A stretch of 64,000 nucleotides of DNA from Acidobacteriota bacterium (GTDB lineage Bacteria; Acidobacteriota; Thermoanaerobaculia; Multivoradales; Multivoraceae), in contig JAJCXN010000015.1 of NCBI GenBank assembly GCA_029263415.1, forward strand, positions 62,001 through 126,000, read 5' to 3'. Under the pieces are notes generated by a model, which worked only from the letters and a program-made list of their open reading frames with translations, made no database searches and was not told where the DNA came from. The position numbers and the translations under genes were made by a program. Below, in pieces: positions 53,670 through 62,727 of the stretch (positions are counted from its first letter, which is position 1; every line of letters starts with the position of its first letter).

Positions 53670-55013
53670 ATGACTACCCCATCCGCTCACTCCAACCGTT
53701 GCTCCGGCGTCCTTGCTGTGATGGCCATTGCGCTTGTCTGGTCGTGGCCAGCCGCTGTCGGAGCCTCGAGTTCCAACGATGAGGCGTCCCTCACCTACTT
53801 CAAGGACGTCAAGTCCATCCTGCGCATGAACTGCGAAACCTGCCATCGCCCCGTAGGCCAGAACCAGGGTGGAATCTCAGCGCCGATGTCATTGCAAACC
53901 TATGAAGAGGTGCGACCGTGGGCCAAGGCGATCGCTCGTGCGGTCGAGTCCAAGGCCATGCCACCCTGGTTTGCGACGTCCCACACGAAGGGCCACTTCT
54001 ATGGCGAGCGTGTCTTAGACCAGGCCCAGATCGAAACCGTGCTCGCATGGGTGCAGTCCGGAGCCAAGGCTGGCAATCCCGATGATGCACCAGAGCTACC
54101 TCCCTTTGCCGAGGAGGCTTCCGATGGATGGACGCTGGGCAAACCAGATCTTGTGGCCACTTTCGACGAGCCCTACTTCGTCGCCGACGACATCGAAGAC
54201 CTGAATATTAGTTTCGAGGTCACGCTGACGGAGGAACAGCTGCCCAAGGACCGATGGTTTCAAGGTGTGGAATTCCGCGTTGGCGGCCGAGACGTGCACC
54301 ACATGTGCGCAAGTGCCTATGCACCCGGCGAAAAGCGCTCCTTCAGCGTCAAGGGCGCCTTCGCTAGCAATGGCATCGGTTGTATCGCGTTGGGTGCCGA
54401 ACCCACCATGCTCCCTGAAGGCTTTGCTCAACTACTCCAGAAGGGATCCAGGATCTCCTTCTCCATGCACTACAACAAAGAGGCTGGGCCAGGCACCGGT
54501 TTCACCGATCAGTCCAAACTTGCCTTCTACTTCACCGACGCTCCCCCGAAACATAAGGCCGTTTACGATGCGGTTGGCAACACCAGTTTCGAGATCCCCC
54601 CTCAAGAAGAGCGCTGGCGAGTGGGAGCCGCCAAGACGTTCGAGCAAGACACCTACCTAATCGCCATGTGGCCGCATGCGCATCTGCGAGCTGTAGCCGC
54701 AAAGTACGAACTGTTCTATCCGGACGGTCGTAGTGAACTCCTGCTGGACGTCCCCGAGTACGACCAAGAATGGCAAACCACCTACCGCTACAAAGAACTA
54801 AAGCTGCTTCCCGCGGGAAGCCGGATCGAGGCGAGCATGTGGTTCGAAAACACTCCGAAACGCGGAGCCGAGCGCGGATTCGATCCGGATCGTGCCATCG
54901 TTTTCGGTCCTGACACCCGAGACGAAATGATGCTTGGCTTCATCAACTGGGCACCTGTTGCTTCGCATGAAGCAGCTCCAGAAGCAGCCCCGTCTGACAC
55001 TCGCCTCGACTGA
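53670..55013 (+). CDS. Exported cytochrome c - copper monooxygenase-like fusion protein
   Basis: The start at 53670 has a GAGAG site upstream; the same frame continues to 53022 but antisense to GntR. The 447-residue protein has a signal (VLAVMAIALVWSWPAAVGA). A c-type haem motif C55-ET-C58-H59 follows, then a copper type II ascorbate-dependent monooxygenase (PHM/DBM) fold. The copper-type motifs are GRDVHHMCASAYAP (HHM) and AMWPHAHLRAVA (HAH). WFQGVEFRVGG and RISFSMHYN are surrounding strands. This fusion recurs in Acidobacteriota and Planctomycetota and may hydroxylate substrates in the periplasm using haem-delivered electrons. Confidence 0.85.
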   Translation: MTTPSAHSNRCSGVLAVMAIALVWSWPAAVGASSSNDEASLTYFKDVKSILRMNCETCHRPVGQNQGGISAPMSLQTYEEVRPWAKAIARAVESKAMPPWFATSHTKGHFYGERVLDQAQIETVLAWVQSGAKAGNPDDAPELPPFAEEASDGWTLGKPDLVATFDEPYFVADDIEDLNISFEVTLTEEQLPKDRWFQGVEFRVGGRDVHHMCASAYAPGEKRSFSVKGAFASNGIGCIALGAEPTMLPEGFAQLLQKGSRISFSMHYNKEAGPGTGFTDQSKLAFYFTDAPPKHKAVYDAVGNTSFEIPPQEERWRVGAAKTFEQDTYLIAMWPHAHLRAVAAKYELFYPDGRSELLLDVPEYDQEWQTTYRYKELKLLPAGSRIEASMWFENTPKRGAERGFDPDRAIVFGPDTRDEMMLGFINWAPVASHEAAPEAAPSDTRLD

Positions 55014-55699
55014 TGGAGAACATCAAAAGGACAAGCCAGTGCTCTGACCGCTTAGAGCGCCAACGCCGCATTGAGTGGGGTTTGCGTCTGCTGCAGGTCT
55101 GCGTGGCCCTGCTGCTTCTTGGGACGGCATCTTTCGCACAACAATCAGTCCGCCGGGCCGGTGAAGAGCGAGATGCCGAGGCTGAAGAGCGACGCCAGCG
55201 CGCGCTCTCTCAACTGCTACTCCGCCCGACCCGCAATCTCGCCAGCGCCAAAATTCAGGACGACGAAATCCTCCTGCACACCGGCAAGCTTGAGGTCGAA
55301 ACCGTCGACTTCTCGACCATCGACACACTGACATCAGGTGATGTTCAGATCATCACCAAGGCGGCTGCGAGCAAGCTCATTGCCCCCCGCCCACTGGTCT
55401 TCGCCGACGCAACTGTCCAACCAAGCAGCAAGGGCGGTTCCGGCAGGAGTTCCTACAGCGTTTGGTTAAAGCGCACGGAAGACGGTTGGAACCTCGTCTT
55501 CAACCGCGAAGCGGATGTCTGGGGAACACAACGCGACCCCGCGATGGATATCGCGGAGACTACTTTGACCCATCAGACCGTCGAGACCTCAGCGCCACAG
55601 CTGAAGCCCTCTCTGACGGTGTCAGATTCCGCAGGTTTGCTCGAACTGCACTGGGGCAACCATCGTTGGTCAGCCGAGTTCACGCTCGAAGGCAACTGA
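55013..55699 (+). CDS. Exported DUF2911-like protein
   Basis: The ATG at 55013 overlaps the upstream stop by one base (TGATG). The 228-residue product has a signal (LLQVCVALLLLGTASFAQQ), a charged stretch (ERDAEAEERRQRALSQ) and the DUF2911 signature WNLVFNREADVWGTQRDPAM followed by LLELHWGNHRWSAEF at the end. DUF2911 is of unknown function. It is translationally coupled to the cytochrome-monooxygenase gene and so may assist or be secreted with it. It converges with the TonB receptor gene. Confidence 0.82.
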   Translation: MENIKRTSQCSDRLERQRRIEWGLRLLQVCVALLLLGTASFAQQSVRRAGEERDAEAEERRQRALSQLLLRPTRNLASAKIQDDEILLHTGKLEVETVDFSTIDTLTSGDVQIITKAAASKLIAPRPLVFADATVQPSSKGGSGRSSYSVWLKRTEDGWNLVFNREADVWGTQRDPAMDIAETTLTHQTVETSAPQLKPSLTVSDSAGLLELHWGNHRWSAEFTLEGN

Positions 55700-55857
55700 A
55701 CAAGGACCTGCCCGCGCGGCAGAAGAAAACCGAGAGACGGCCGAAAGCAGGAAGCTTGGTGAACGCGTCTTAGCGACAGGACGACGCCCTCGCTCGGGGC
55801 TGGAGCTGGCCTCTGCCCCACCACCCCAATACGGAAACGTGTGCCGTTCTACTGCTT

Positions 55858-58284
55858 CTAGCGAACGCCTAGGCGATAGCTGAGAATGAGGTTTCGCTTC
55901 GGGGCGGGTCGGAACGAACCGATGTTGGAGAACTCCGCGTAGAGCTCGTCGGTCAGATTGTCGATCGTGAGCCCGAGCCGATGGCTCAAGCGACTGTTGC
56001 CTTCAAAGCTCATTGAGGCCGACAGGCTGTGCACGGTGAATGAAGGCAGCGTGTCGCCTATCACCGGTACCGGATCTCCAGGTTCTAGCACCGTGTTCTC
56101 CGATCCATTGTGGCGCAATCGGTACTCGGCCCGGTAGCGGTTCTTCTCGAACCTGGCGTAGAAGTTGACCCTGTCTGAGGGGATGTCTCCACTCGGAGGA
56201 TTCAAAGAATCTCTGCGTTCGCTGTCTAGATATGTGTAGTTGCCGCCAAGCGTCAAACCAAATGGGAATCGATACGCTGTCGACAGTTCTACCCCTTCGA
56301 TGACGGTCTTATCGATGTTGCGTTGCTGCACCACAAACGAGATACCGCCGCTCGAGATGATCTGCTGTATCTCGGCTGGTAGCGCCGCGATCTCATCCTC
56401 GGAGAAGAAGTCTTGGATGATGCCGTTATCGATGTCGTTGCGGAAGTAGACCGCATCGAAGTAAGCGTTGCCTCGGCGGTACTTAAAGCCCAGGTCGAAG
56501 TAGTCGCTGGTCTCGGACTCGAGGGCGGGGTTCAAAAGCTGGAAGCCGGAGCCTTCGGGCGTAATCCCATTGAACAACCGCTCGACGATGCTCGGTGCGC
56601 GAAAGGCGGTGCCGAAGGAACCAACGAGTTCAAAATCGTCACTGAGCCGATAGAGCAGATTCAACGAGCCAACGACCTGATCGTCTTTGAAGTCGAGCCC
56701 GGTGGTGTCAACGCCCGGGGTTGCATTGGCGCTGGTTTCCACTTCTTGATACCTGATCCCGGCGATCGCAGTGAAGTTGTCTGTTGGGCGAAACTCTTCT
56801 TGAATGAAGACACCAAGACTCTCGTTAGTCGAGTTAGGTGTGTTCGCGATGTTGTCGGTGCTGGCGAAGCTGCACTCAAACGGTGGCGCAAAGTCGATGC
56901 AGGTAAAACCAGGAATAAGGCCAATGACCGACGGCGGGAAAGGAAACCGAAAGATCAGGTTGGTGGTGGACGAGTCGGTGTTGAGGAGCTCATCTTCTGA
57001 CCAGTCGATACCGAAGGTCAGCAGGCTGTTCTCAAAGCCTCGCGACGCCTCGACTCGCAAGCCGTCGGTATCGATGTCGGTGAAGTTCAGAGTGTCGATC
57101 TCGATGGCAGAGTTGGGCGCGCCCCGAAAGACTGGGCCGATATTGATCTCCGCGTCGAAGACCAGTTCCCGCTCGTTGCTCTGCGTGTAACCGCGCACAT
57201 CAAAAGTGGAAAGTGCGCCTCGTTCGAAACCAACGCCGGACCACCCGAGGACGGTCCGATCGAAGTCTTGAAACGGGTAGAAGATCCGAGTCTGGGTGCC
57301 GTTGAAGTCCGGCTCGATCAGAGCTGGGTCAACGAAACCGAAACCGAACTCGCCGGCGCTATAGCGGGTTGAACGTAGACTCACACTCTGGTGATCAGAC
57401 ACCTGGTACCTGAGGTCAAGAGCCAAGTTGTCGTCTTTGACTCCCGTGTCGAAGACCGTGGTTTCGTCTTGCAGCGTGACATTGCCGAACGAGCCACTAG
57501 GAGCCTCCCACGCTTCTGCATCACGAGTGGAGGCTTGCAGCTGATAGGAGAAGCCATTGAAGTGACCAGCCAAGCCGCCAGAGAACTTTGTTTGCGAGTC
57601 TGCGGAGCTTGATCGGGCTGCCAGGTTGAACCGTGTGGCGGAACCTGCACCGATGATCGCAGCTTCAGCTGGAATGACGTTGAGCACACCACCGATAGCG
57701 CCGCTCCCGTACAGAACGGACGATGGACCCCGGACCACCTCGACGCGCTCAATCTGCTCTAGATCGACCAGCCCAGTGATCTCTCCGAAATCGCTTTGGC
57801 GGCGAGGATTGTTTAGTGACAGACCATCTTCTAGAAAGAGCACGCGCAATCCTCGTTGCCCACGAATGATCGGTCGGCTCTGATTGGCGCCAGCGCCGTT
57901 GACGTCGACACCGGGCTCGGTGAGTAGCAAATCGGCAGCATTGTTGACCTGCCGGTCCTGGATGTTGTCAATCACCGAAACGGACATAGGGACGTCGAAG
58001 ACATCGACCTCATTGAGCGTCGCCGTGACCGTGGTGCTGAGGAAGAACTCTTCTTCAGATTCCGCGGCCGCTGCTTCTTCTTGCGCCGTCCCGAGCGTCG
58101 CCGGCGCAGTGTTGGCCGTTTGAGCGCCGGCCATGATCGGCAAGTACATCTGCAGGCACAACTGCAGGCACAAGGTCACCGCGATCGCAGTCAGGGTTCT
58201 TCGAATCAGCGGCTTCCGCCTCCCGCGCAGCGCGCAGTCGGAAAGGAGGGCGGAGCCCTTGAGGAGAGTTGAGGGAGTGTCCAT
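55858..58284 (-). CDS. TonB-dependent outer-membrane receptor
   Basis: The start at 58284 has GAGAT upstream and opens MDTPSTLLKGSALLSDC, a long n-region before the signal helix LTAIAVTLCLQLCLQMYLPI; a frame up to 58464 is less convincing. The plug domain contains SVSVIDNIQDRQVNNAADLL, SRPIIRGQRGLRVLFLEDG and EVVRGPSSVLYGSGAIGGV. The 22-strand barrel follows to RNLILSYRLGVR. Such receptors import iron-siderophore, haem or glycans; the substrate is not evident. No Fur box or SusD partner was seen. It diverges from the diguanylate cyclase gene. Confidence 0.9.
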   Translation of the reverse strand: MDTPSTLLKGSALLSDCALRGRRKPLIRRTLTAIAVTLCLQLCLQMYLPIMAGAQTANTAPATLGTAQEEAAAAESEEEFFLSTTVTATLNEVDVFDVPMSVSVIDNIQDRQVNNAADLLLTEPGVDVNGAGANQSRPIIRGQRGLRVLFLEDGLSLNNPRRQSDFGEITGLVDLEQIERVEVVRGPSSVLYGSGAIGGVLNVIPAEAAIIGAGSATRFNLAARSSSADSQTKFSGGLAGHFNGFSYQLQASTRDAEAWEAPSGSFGNVTLQDETTVFDTGVKDDNLALDLRYQVSDHQSVSLRSTRYSAGEFGFGFVDPALIEPDFNGTQTRIFYPFQDFDRTVLGWSGVGFERGALSTFDVRGYTQSNERELVFDAEINIGPVFRGAPNSAIEIDTLNFTDIDTDGLRVEASRGFENSLLTFGIDWSEDELLNTDSSTTNLIFRFPFPPSVIGLIPGFTCIDFAPPFECSFASTDNIANTPNSTNESLGVFIQEEFRPTDNFTAIAGIRYQEVETSANATPGVDTTGLDFKDDQVVGSLNLLYRLSDDFELVGSFGTAFRAPSIVERLFNGITPEGSGFQLLNPALESETSDYFDLGFKYRRGNAYFDAVYFRNDIDNGIIQDFFSEDEIAALPAEIQQIISSGGISFVVQQRNIDKTVIEGVELSTAYRFPFGLTLGGNYTYLDSERRDSLNPPSGDIPSDRVNFYARFEKNRYRAEYRLRHNGSENTVLEPGDPVPVIGDTLPSFTVHSLSASMSFEGNSRLSHRLGLTIDNLTDELYAEFSNIGSFRPAPKRNLILSYRLGVR

Positions 58285-58625
58285 GGAGTGATCTCTGTGC
58301 TTTGATGTTGCAGTGGGACTAAGGGCGCAGCTCTCAAGGAGAGTTGCTGCTGGTGCGTCGTCAGCCGGCTCGTTGGAGAACGGGCCGTGGGCCAAGCAAA
58401 GACGGTAGGGGCCGGAAAAGGCCAGCAGCGGAATAGTCGCAGCGCTATCAATGACAAGTGTCATGGCGCTGTCACGAGCACCGCGCCCGGTGCAACACGG
58501 CGAAGTGCGCCTCGACTTAAGGACTCTTTGGAGGTCGGCGCGCTCTTCAGTACCGACGCGTGGTCGGACGGGCTCGCTGGCGGGCTGGCGGGCTGGCGGG
58601 CCGCTACAGAAGCTGCTTCACTGTC
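58285..58625. other. Intergenic region between divergent genes
   Basis: About 341 bases, depending on the chosen starts, lie between the TonB receptor gene and the diguanylate cyclase gene. Three perfect copies of CTGGCGGG occur at 58577-58600, about 25 bp before the cyclase start. No other signal was found. Confidence 0.45.
58577..58600 (+). repeat. Three tandem CTGGCGGG copies
   Basis: CTGGCGGG is repeated exactly at 58577, 58585 and 58593. It is 25 bp before the ATG chosen for the cyclase gene. A simple-sequence tract of this length could slip and vary; its effect on translation is unknown. Confidence 0.7.
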
Positions 58626-59852
58626 ATGATTGCGCTAATGACTGAATCGATCAGCCTCTTGGCTTTGGTCACCGCCACTCTGGTCATCTTTGCGACTCTG
58701 ATCGTTCTGATGATCTTCGTGGCTGCGACCCGTACGACCTACCCCGGCTTCCGGCATTGGACCGTTGCCTTAGGTTTGCTCAGCTTAGCTCCCGCGGCGC
58801 TTTTGTTCTTTCCTCCGGAAAGCCCGTTGCACGGTTGGCGCCTATTCGTGTCCTGGGCCCCGGCTTTGGCGGCCGGAATCGTCACTCACCATGGGGTTCG
58901 GCGATTCCGACGACGACCCTCGACCTGGAAGGTAGACGTCTGCATCGCTGCTCTTGGACTAATCACCTGCGTGGTGGTTCTGCTCGTCGGCGGCAGCTAC
59001 AAGACGCTATTGCTGCTCATGAGCGTGACGATGACGGTCATCCTGTTGCGGGCCGCAGCAGCTTGTGTACGTGGAGCGCGCCCCCGATTGCGGCCTGCCT
59101 ATTACCTTCTGGGAGCGGCGCTCGCCTGGTTGGCGATGGCCTCGCTGATTCGGGGCCTTCTAGTACTGGTGGGAGGTGACCCCTCGGTGAGCTCGGAGCG
59201 CCGAACTGCAGAGATCATCTTCTTTTTCGGAGGCGCGATTGGTGGGATCGGTGCGGTCATTGGGGCCATTCTGGCCCTAGGGCAGAGACAAGAAGTCGAG
59301 ATGCTCGACTTGCAAGAGGTGCTCCGTCAGCAGGCCAACAGCGACTTCCTCACCGGGCTGCCGAACCGACGCCGCTTCTTCGAGCTCGCCCACCGCTCAT
59401 TGAAGAATGAATCGACCGCCCACACGGTGGTGCTCTTTGACGTTGATCAGTTCAAAGTCGTCAACGACGACTTTGGCCATGACCTTGGCGACTTGGTCCT
59501 GAAACGGGTGGGGGCCGCCCTCGCCGAGGCGTTGCCAGCATCTGCATCGATCGGTCGCCTGGGCGGCGATGAGTTCGTTGCGATGCGCAACGAAGGCTCG
59601 GACGAGGCCACGTCTAGGGCTCAAGATGCCCTCGTTGCCGTGTTGAGCGGCGTGCATCGAGGCATCCTGCGTCGCCCGGTCACGCTCAGTGCCGGGGTTG
59701 CGTTAGTTGAAGGCAACGGATTGGACGAGGCCCTCCGTCTCGCCGATCGCCGTCTCTATGCAGCCAAGCGCGCAGGCGGGAACCGAGTCATCGCAGAGGG
59801 AGAGGAGACCGGCAAGCCTCGCGAGTCAGAGATTCGCGCACAAGAACGCTGA
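58626..59852 (+). CDS. Membrane-bound diguanylate cyclase (GGDEF)
   Basis: The ATG at 58626 gives 408 residues; M at 58638 is an alternative. Roughly seven hydrophobic helices (LLALVTATLVIFATLIVLMI, ALAAGIVTHHGVRRF and others) form the N-terminal sensor. A short coiled coil (EMLDLQEVLRQQ) leads into the GGDEF domain: SDFLTGLPNRRRFF, LFDVDQFKVVNDDFGHDLGD, then GGDEF at 313-317. The intact motif suggests active c-di-GMP synthesis. No RxxD inhibitory site was noticed. It is monocistronic. Confidence 0.92.
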   Translation: MIALMTESISLLALVTATLVIFATLIVLMIFVAATRTTYPGFRHWTVALGLLSLAPAALLFFPPESPLHGWRLFVSWAPALAAGIVTHHGVRRFRRRPSTWKVDVCIAALGLITCVVVLLVGGSYKTLLLLMSVTMTVILLRAAAACVRGARPRLRPAYYLLGAALAWLAMASLIRGLLVLVGGDPSVSSERRTAEIIFFFGGAIGGIGAVIGAILALGQRQEVEMLDLQEVLRQQANSDFLTGLPNRRRFFELAHRSLKNESTAHTVVLFDVDQFKVVNDDFGHDLGDLVLKRVGAALAEALPASASIGRLGGDEFVAMRNEGSDEATSRAQDALVAVLSGVHRGILRRPVTLSAGVALVEGNGLDEALRLADRRLYAAKRAGGNRVIAEGEETGKPRESEIRAQER

Positions 59853-60132
59853 AGCCTGGCGTTCGCCCCACAACTCAATCCCCACTGGTCTCACGGCGCC
59901 ATGCACCTACCAAGAGAAGGGAGCGGCTCTTCAGAGCTGAGTAGACACCATCCCTACCAGTGTCTGTCCAACCGAGATCGCCGGCGACTACCAGCAAAAT
60001 GTTGGTTCGCGCCTGCTCGTCGGCCAGGTCGCTGGCAAGAGGAGGCGTTGCGCGAAGAGCGCTTCAACCTCGCTGGCATCCTCTACGAGGAGTCTTCGAT
60101 AGCTCACCCTCATCGACCTGAAGACTCCGGCT

Positions 60133-60858
60133 TCAGCTCTTGCGCCGCTGCGTCCAGGCATCGACGAAGCTCTTGGACATCTTCATGTGCGCCTTGATCT
60201 CAGCGAGCGACTCCTCGTGGGTCACGCGTCGCGACAGCGCCACGGCGCCGTAGTAGTTGCCGTTCATTAGCGGCGTGTAGGCCGCTTCTGGGAAAGCTCC
60301 CTTGAGTGCCTCGCTGCTTTCTGCAGGTACTGACTCGTCGATCGGCAGCGTGCTGGGAACCTCAATCGGAGCGAGGGCCATACCCTCTAACCGTTCGAGC
60401 ACGTCTTCGTCGTTAACGCGGTCGGCAAAATCTCTACTGAGACAACGGAACAGCTCTTGGCCTTGCCCAGAGATGGCGAGAAGAGCTGGCACAGCAATAC
60501 CGCCTCGCTCTTCGGCATTCCAAAGATCCAATGGTTGCAACACCTGTGTACCCTCGGGATCGCTGAGCACAGGGAAAGGGAGCTTCCAACGCTTGCGGAA
60601 CGCTTGGTTGCGCTCCTGCGAATCGACTACAAGGGCCACAACCTCTGCACCTGCGGCCGCCACGCGAGCTTCCTGATTTGCCAGCCGGACCAGCTGGCCG
60701 CAACAGTATGGTCACCAATCGCCGCGAAAGGTGACCAAAAGAACCGCGACGTCGGTGGCTGCCGACCGACGTCCGTCGAGGACGTTTTGGAGGGGGCTCA
60801 TTTGAAGCACGATAGCAAATGGGAGTTGGAAGCGAGAAGGCAACGCCAACCACCTCAT
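60133..60858 (-). CDS. Peroxiredoxin-like protein with in-frame UGA (probable selenocysteine)
   Basis: Read through one UGA (60714-60712), the frame encodes 241 residues from ATG 60858, which follows GGAGG at 6 nt; ATG 60801 is an alternative giving 222. The redox site reads LLVTFRGDW-[UGA]-PYCCGQL, where peroxiredoxin-like thioredoxin-fold proteins have GDWCPYC. Residues after the UGA continue the fold (AGAEVVALVVDSQERNQAF, then LPFPVLSDPEG and VPALLAISGQGQELFRC). A hairpin at 60680-60698 fits a bacterial SECIS element. Normal calling would report only 176 residues from a GTG at 60663 and lose the active site. Sec biosynthesis genes are not in the window. Thiol-dependent peroxide reduction is the likely activity. 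Confidence 0.78.
60680..60698 (-). promoter_or_regulatory. Candidate SECIS hairpin downstream of the UGA
   Basis: In the transcript, 13 nt after the UGA, GCCAGC (60698-60693) pairs with GCUGGC (60685-60680) around the loop UGGUCCG, which holds GGUC like the E. coli fdhF loop. The 6-bp stem, 7-nt loop with an early G, and 19-nt UGA-to-loop distance fit bacterial SECIS limits. The bulged U used by the fdhF element is not evident. Confidence 0.68.
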
Positions 60859-61016
60859 GGGCCTCCTCCAAAGGTCACCGGTGCCCTCAAGTGAATACAC
60901 TAGAGCCGAACCGAGAGATCTTCACCGCCAAGGGTGCCGATTGGCTAGACATGCCGGAGCCGGCAAACCCTTTTTCTCCACCAGCTATCTCTCCTCCTCC
61001 AAGGGAGCATCGCGAA

Positions 61017-61799
61017 ATGGTAGTAGGCCCTGATGTACCAGACTTCAGTCACCGTGACTGCGCCAACTGCGGCAATCCGCTGGTGGGTGACTATTGCCAC
61101 AACTGCGGTCAGAAGACCATTCAACACCGATTCACCACTCCGGTGTTGTTGCGAGGCTTGGCAGGTTACCTGACCGACATCGAACAGGGCTTCGCCCACA
61201 CCGTCGTCAGCCTCTTCCGCAGGCCGGGCGACGTGATCGTCGAGTACTGGGGTGGTCGAACGGTCGCCTACTACGCGCCCTTTCGTTACTTCTTTATCTG
61301 GACCGCCGTGCTGCTGCTCACTAACTTCTGGCTAGGCATTGACGATGTGTTGCAGAGAGTCCTCGAACCCGACGAGTTGGCGGCGCGAACCGGAGCGCAG
61401 GTACTCGCAGCCGCAGACCAACAGTTCGATCAATGGCTAAAGTTGTTGGTCCTAGTGCAGGTACCCATCCATAGCGCTAGCAGCTTTCTGCTCTTTCGTA
61501 AGCACCGGAGGACCTACGGCGAGCACCTGATCCTAAATAGCTTCGTCATGGGTCAACTAGCTCTGATTGCGATCGTGGCTCAGCTCTTAGTGTTGGTGAG
61601 TTGCAACTTCGTCGTGCCATTTCTTCTGTTCAGCTTGATCCTTGGGGTGACCTTCTATACAGCCACTCTGCGCCGGGTCTTCAATGAACCGATTAGGACC
61701 GTCGTTGTGAAGGCGACCATTCAATCCGTGGTGGGCATCGCGGTCTACGGAGCGCTGGTGGCAGCTGCCTCCGCAGTGGCAATCGCTTTAAACAGCTAA
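61017..61799 (+). CDS. DUF3667-like membrane protein with zinc ribbon
   Basis: The start at 61017 has an AAGGGAG site upstream; M at 60951 would add a proline-rich stretch. The 260-residue protein opens with a treble-clef-like zinc ribbon, CANCGNPLVGDYCHNCGQK, followed by a helix and the DUF3667 phrase LTDIEQGFAHTVVSLFRRPG. About four to five membrane helices follow (FRYFFIWTAVLLLTNFWLG, LALIAIVAQLLVLVSCNFV and others). The function of DUF3667 is unknown. It diverges from the Sec-peroxiredoxin gene, with 158 bp between the starts. Confidence 0.85.
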   Translation: MVVGPDVPDFSHRDCANCGNPLVGDYCHNCGQKTIQHRFTTPVLLRGLAGYLTDIEQGFAHTVVSLFRRPGDVIVEYWGGRTVAYYAPFRYFFIWTAVLLLTNFWLGIDDVLQRVLEPDELAARTGAQVLAAADQQFDQWLKLLVLVQVPIHSASSFLLFRKHRRTYGEHLILNSFVMGQLALIAIVAQLLVLVSCNFVVPFLLFSLILGVTFYTATLRRVFNEPIRTVVVKATIQSVVGIAVYGALVAAASAVAIALNS

Positions 61800-61857
61800 G
61801 AGGTTTCTAGGTCGGGCTTGAGGAGTTTGCGACCAAAGCAAAGCGTTGACTGAGTTT

Positions 61858-62727
61858 CTACTCTTCTGATGCCGCTACGCGAGTGGAATGTTCGAACAGC
61901 CACACTTCAGGATGCGCCCCCAGGGCCTCTTTGGAGATCGAGATCTTGTGTGTACCCAGTCGGCGAGCGTTGTCTTGGCGCGAGAACCAGCCGTCGATCG
62001 GGCCCAAGTCGTTAGGACTGTCTGGATCCACCTCTAGATCAGCATGTCGGTAGTGCATTGGGATCACGACCCTTGGTGATAAGCGTTGCCGGTACTCTTC
62101 CACCGCGTCGAACGACAGAATGTGCTCGACGTCGTCGACAGGAATCATCAAGATATCGACGTCACCGAGCTGGACGGCAAGCTCCTCGGTTACGGGTTCA
62201 TTGTCGCCCAGATGCACGATGCGAATATCGGCCGCGTCAATGATCCAAACGGTGTTCTTGCGCTTGAACTCCTCACCGTATGGTTCTGCGTGTCGTCCCT
62301 TGATTCCACGAACGGCTAGATCGCCGAGCGCAAAGTCGCCGGGCTCGTCTATGACCCTGGAGCCTGCATTCCACGGTACAACGTCGCCGTTGGCGAAACC
62401 CGCGTCATGGTCCGGGTGAGGGTGGCTGAGCAAAACCGCGTCAACTGACTCTAGATCTCTCGGGAAATCGTAGCCGAGCCACCAACCGCTTTGGTACGGA
62501 TCGACCAGCACTGACGAACCGTCGGCCGCGGTCAGAATGAAGCTGGCATGCGCGATGTATTCGATCTCCACGCTGTGGCCAGAATCGGTGGGGCTCTGAT
62601 CGGCAAGGGGGTCTTCCGGTTCAGGCGTCACACAGCTCAAGAAGAGGCCGGTGACCGCGCAGCAAAGAGCTAAGCAAACCATGCGCGCCGCGGCGGGGTG
62701 TCGCAAACTGGTCACTTTCTTTTGCAT
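61858..62727 (-). CDS. Metallo-beta-lactamase-fold lipoprotein
   Basis: The 289-residue protein has a lipobox-like FLSC (C32) after a hydrophobic signal. The MBL motif is H102-P-H104-P-D106-H107-D (LLSHPHPDHDAG). IRIVHLGDNEPVTEELAVQL and VVIPMHYRHAD supply later ligands, and LVDPYQSGWWLGY is the first strand. It resembles UlaG/YcbX-type L-ascorbate-like hydrolases in layout (HASFILTAADGSSVLVDPY), though the substrate is unknown. It converges with the DUF3667 gene. Confidence 0.87.
   Translation of the reverse strand: MQKKVTSLRHPAAARMVCLALCCAVTGLFLSCVTPEPEDPLADQSPTDSGHSVEIEYIAHASFILTAADGSSVLVDPYQSGWWLGYDFPRDLESVDAVLLSHPHPDHDAGFANGDVVPWNAGSRVIDEPGDFALGDLAVRGIKGRHAEPYGEEFKRKNTVWIIDAADIRIVHLGDNEPVTEELAVQLGDVDILMIPVDDVEHILSFDAVEEYRQRLSPRVVIPMHYRHADLEVDPDSPNDLGPIDGWFSRQDNARRLGTHKISISKEALGAHPEVWLFEHSTRVAASEE

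Noticed and set aside
40914-61822. 17-bp exact repeat TCTAGGTCGGGCTTGAG at 40914 and 61806
   Set aside because: One such pair is not surprising in 64 kb. The flanks are unrelated and no third copy was seen.
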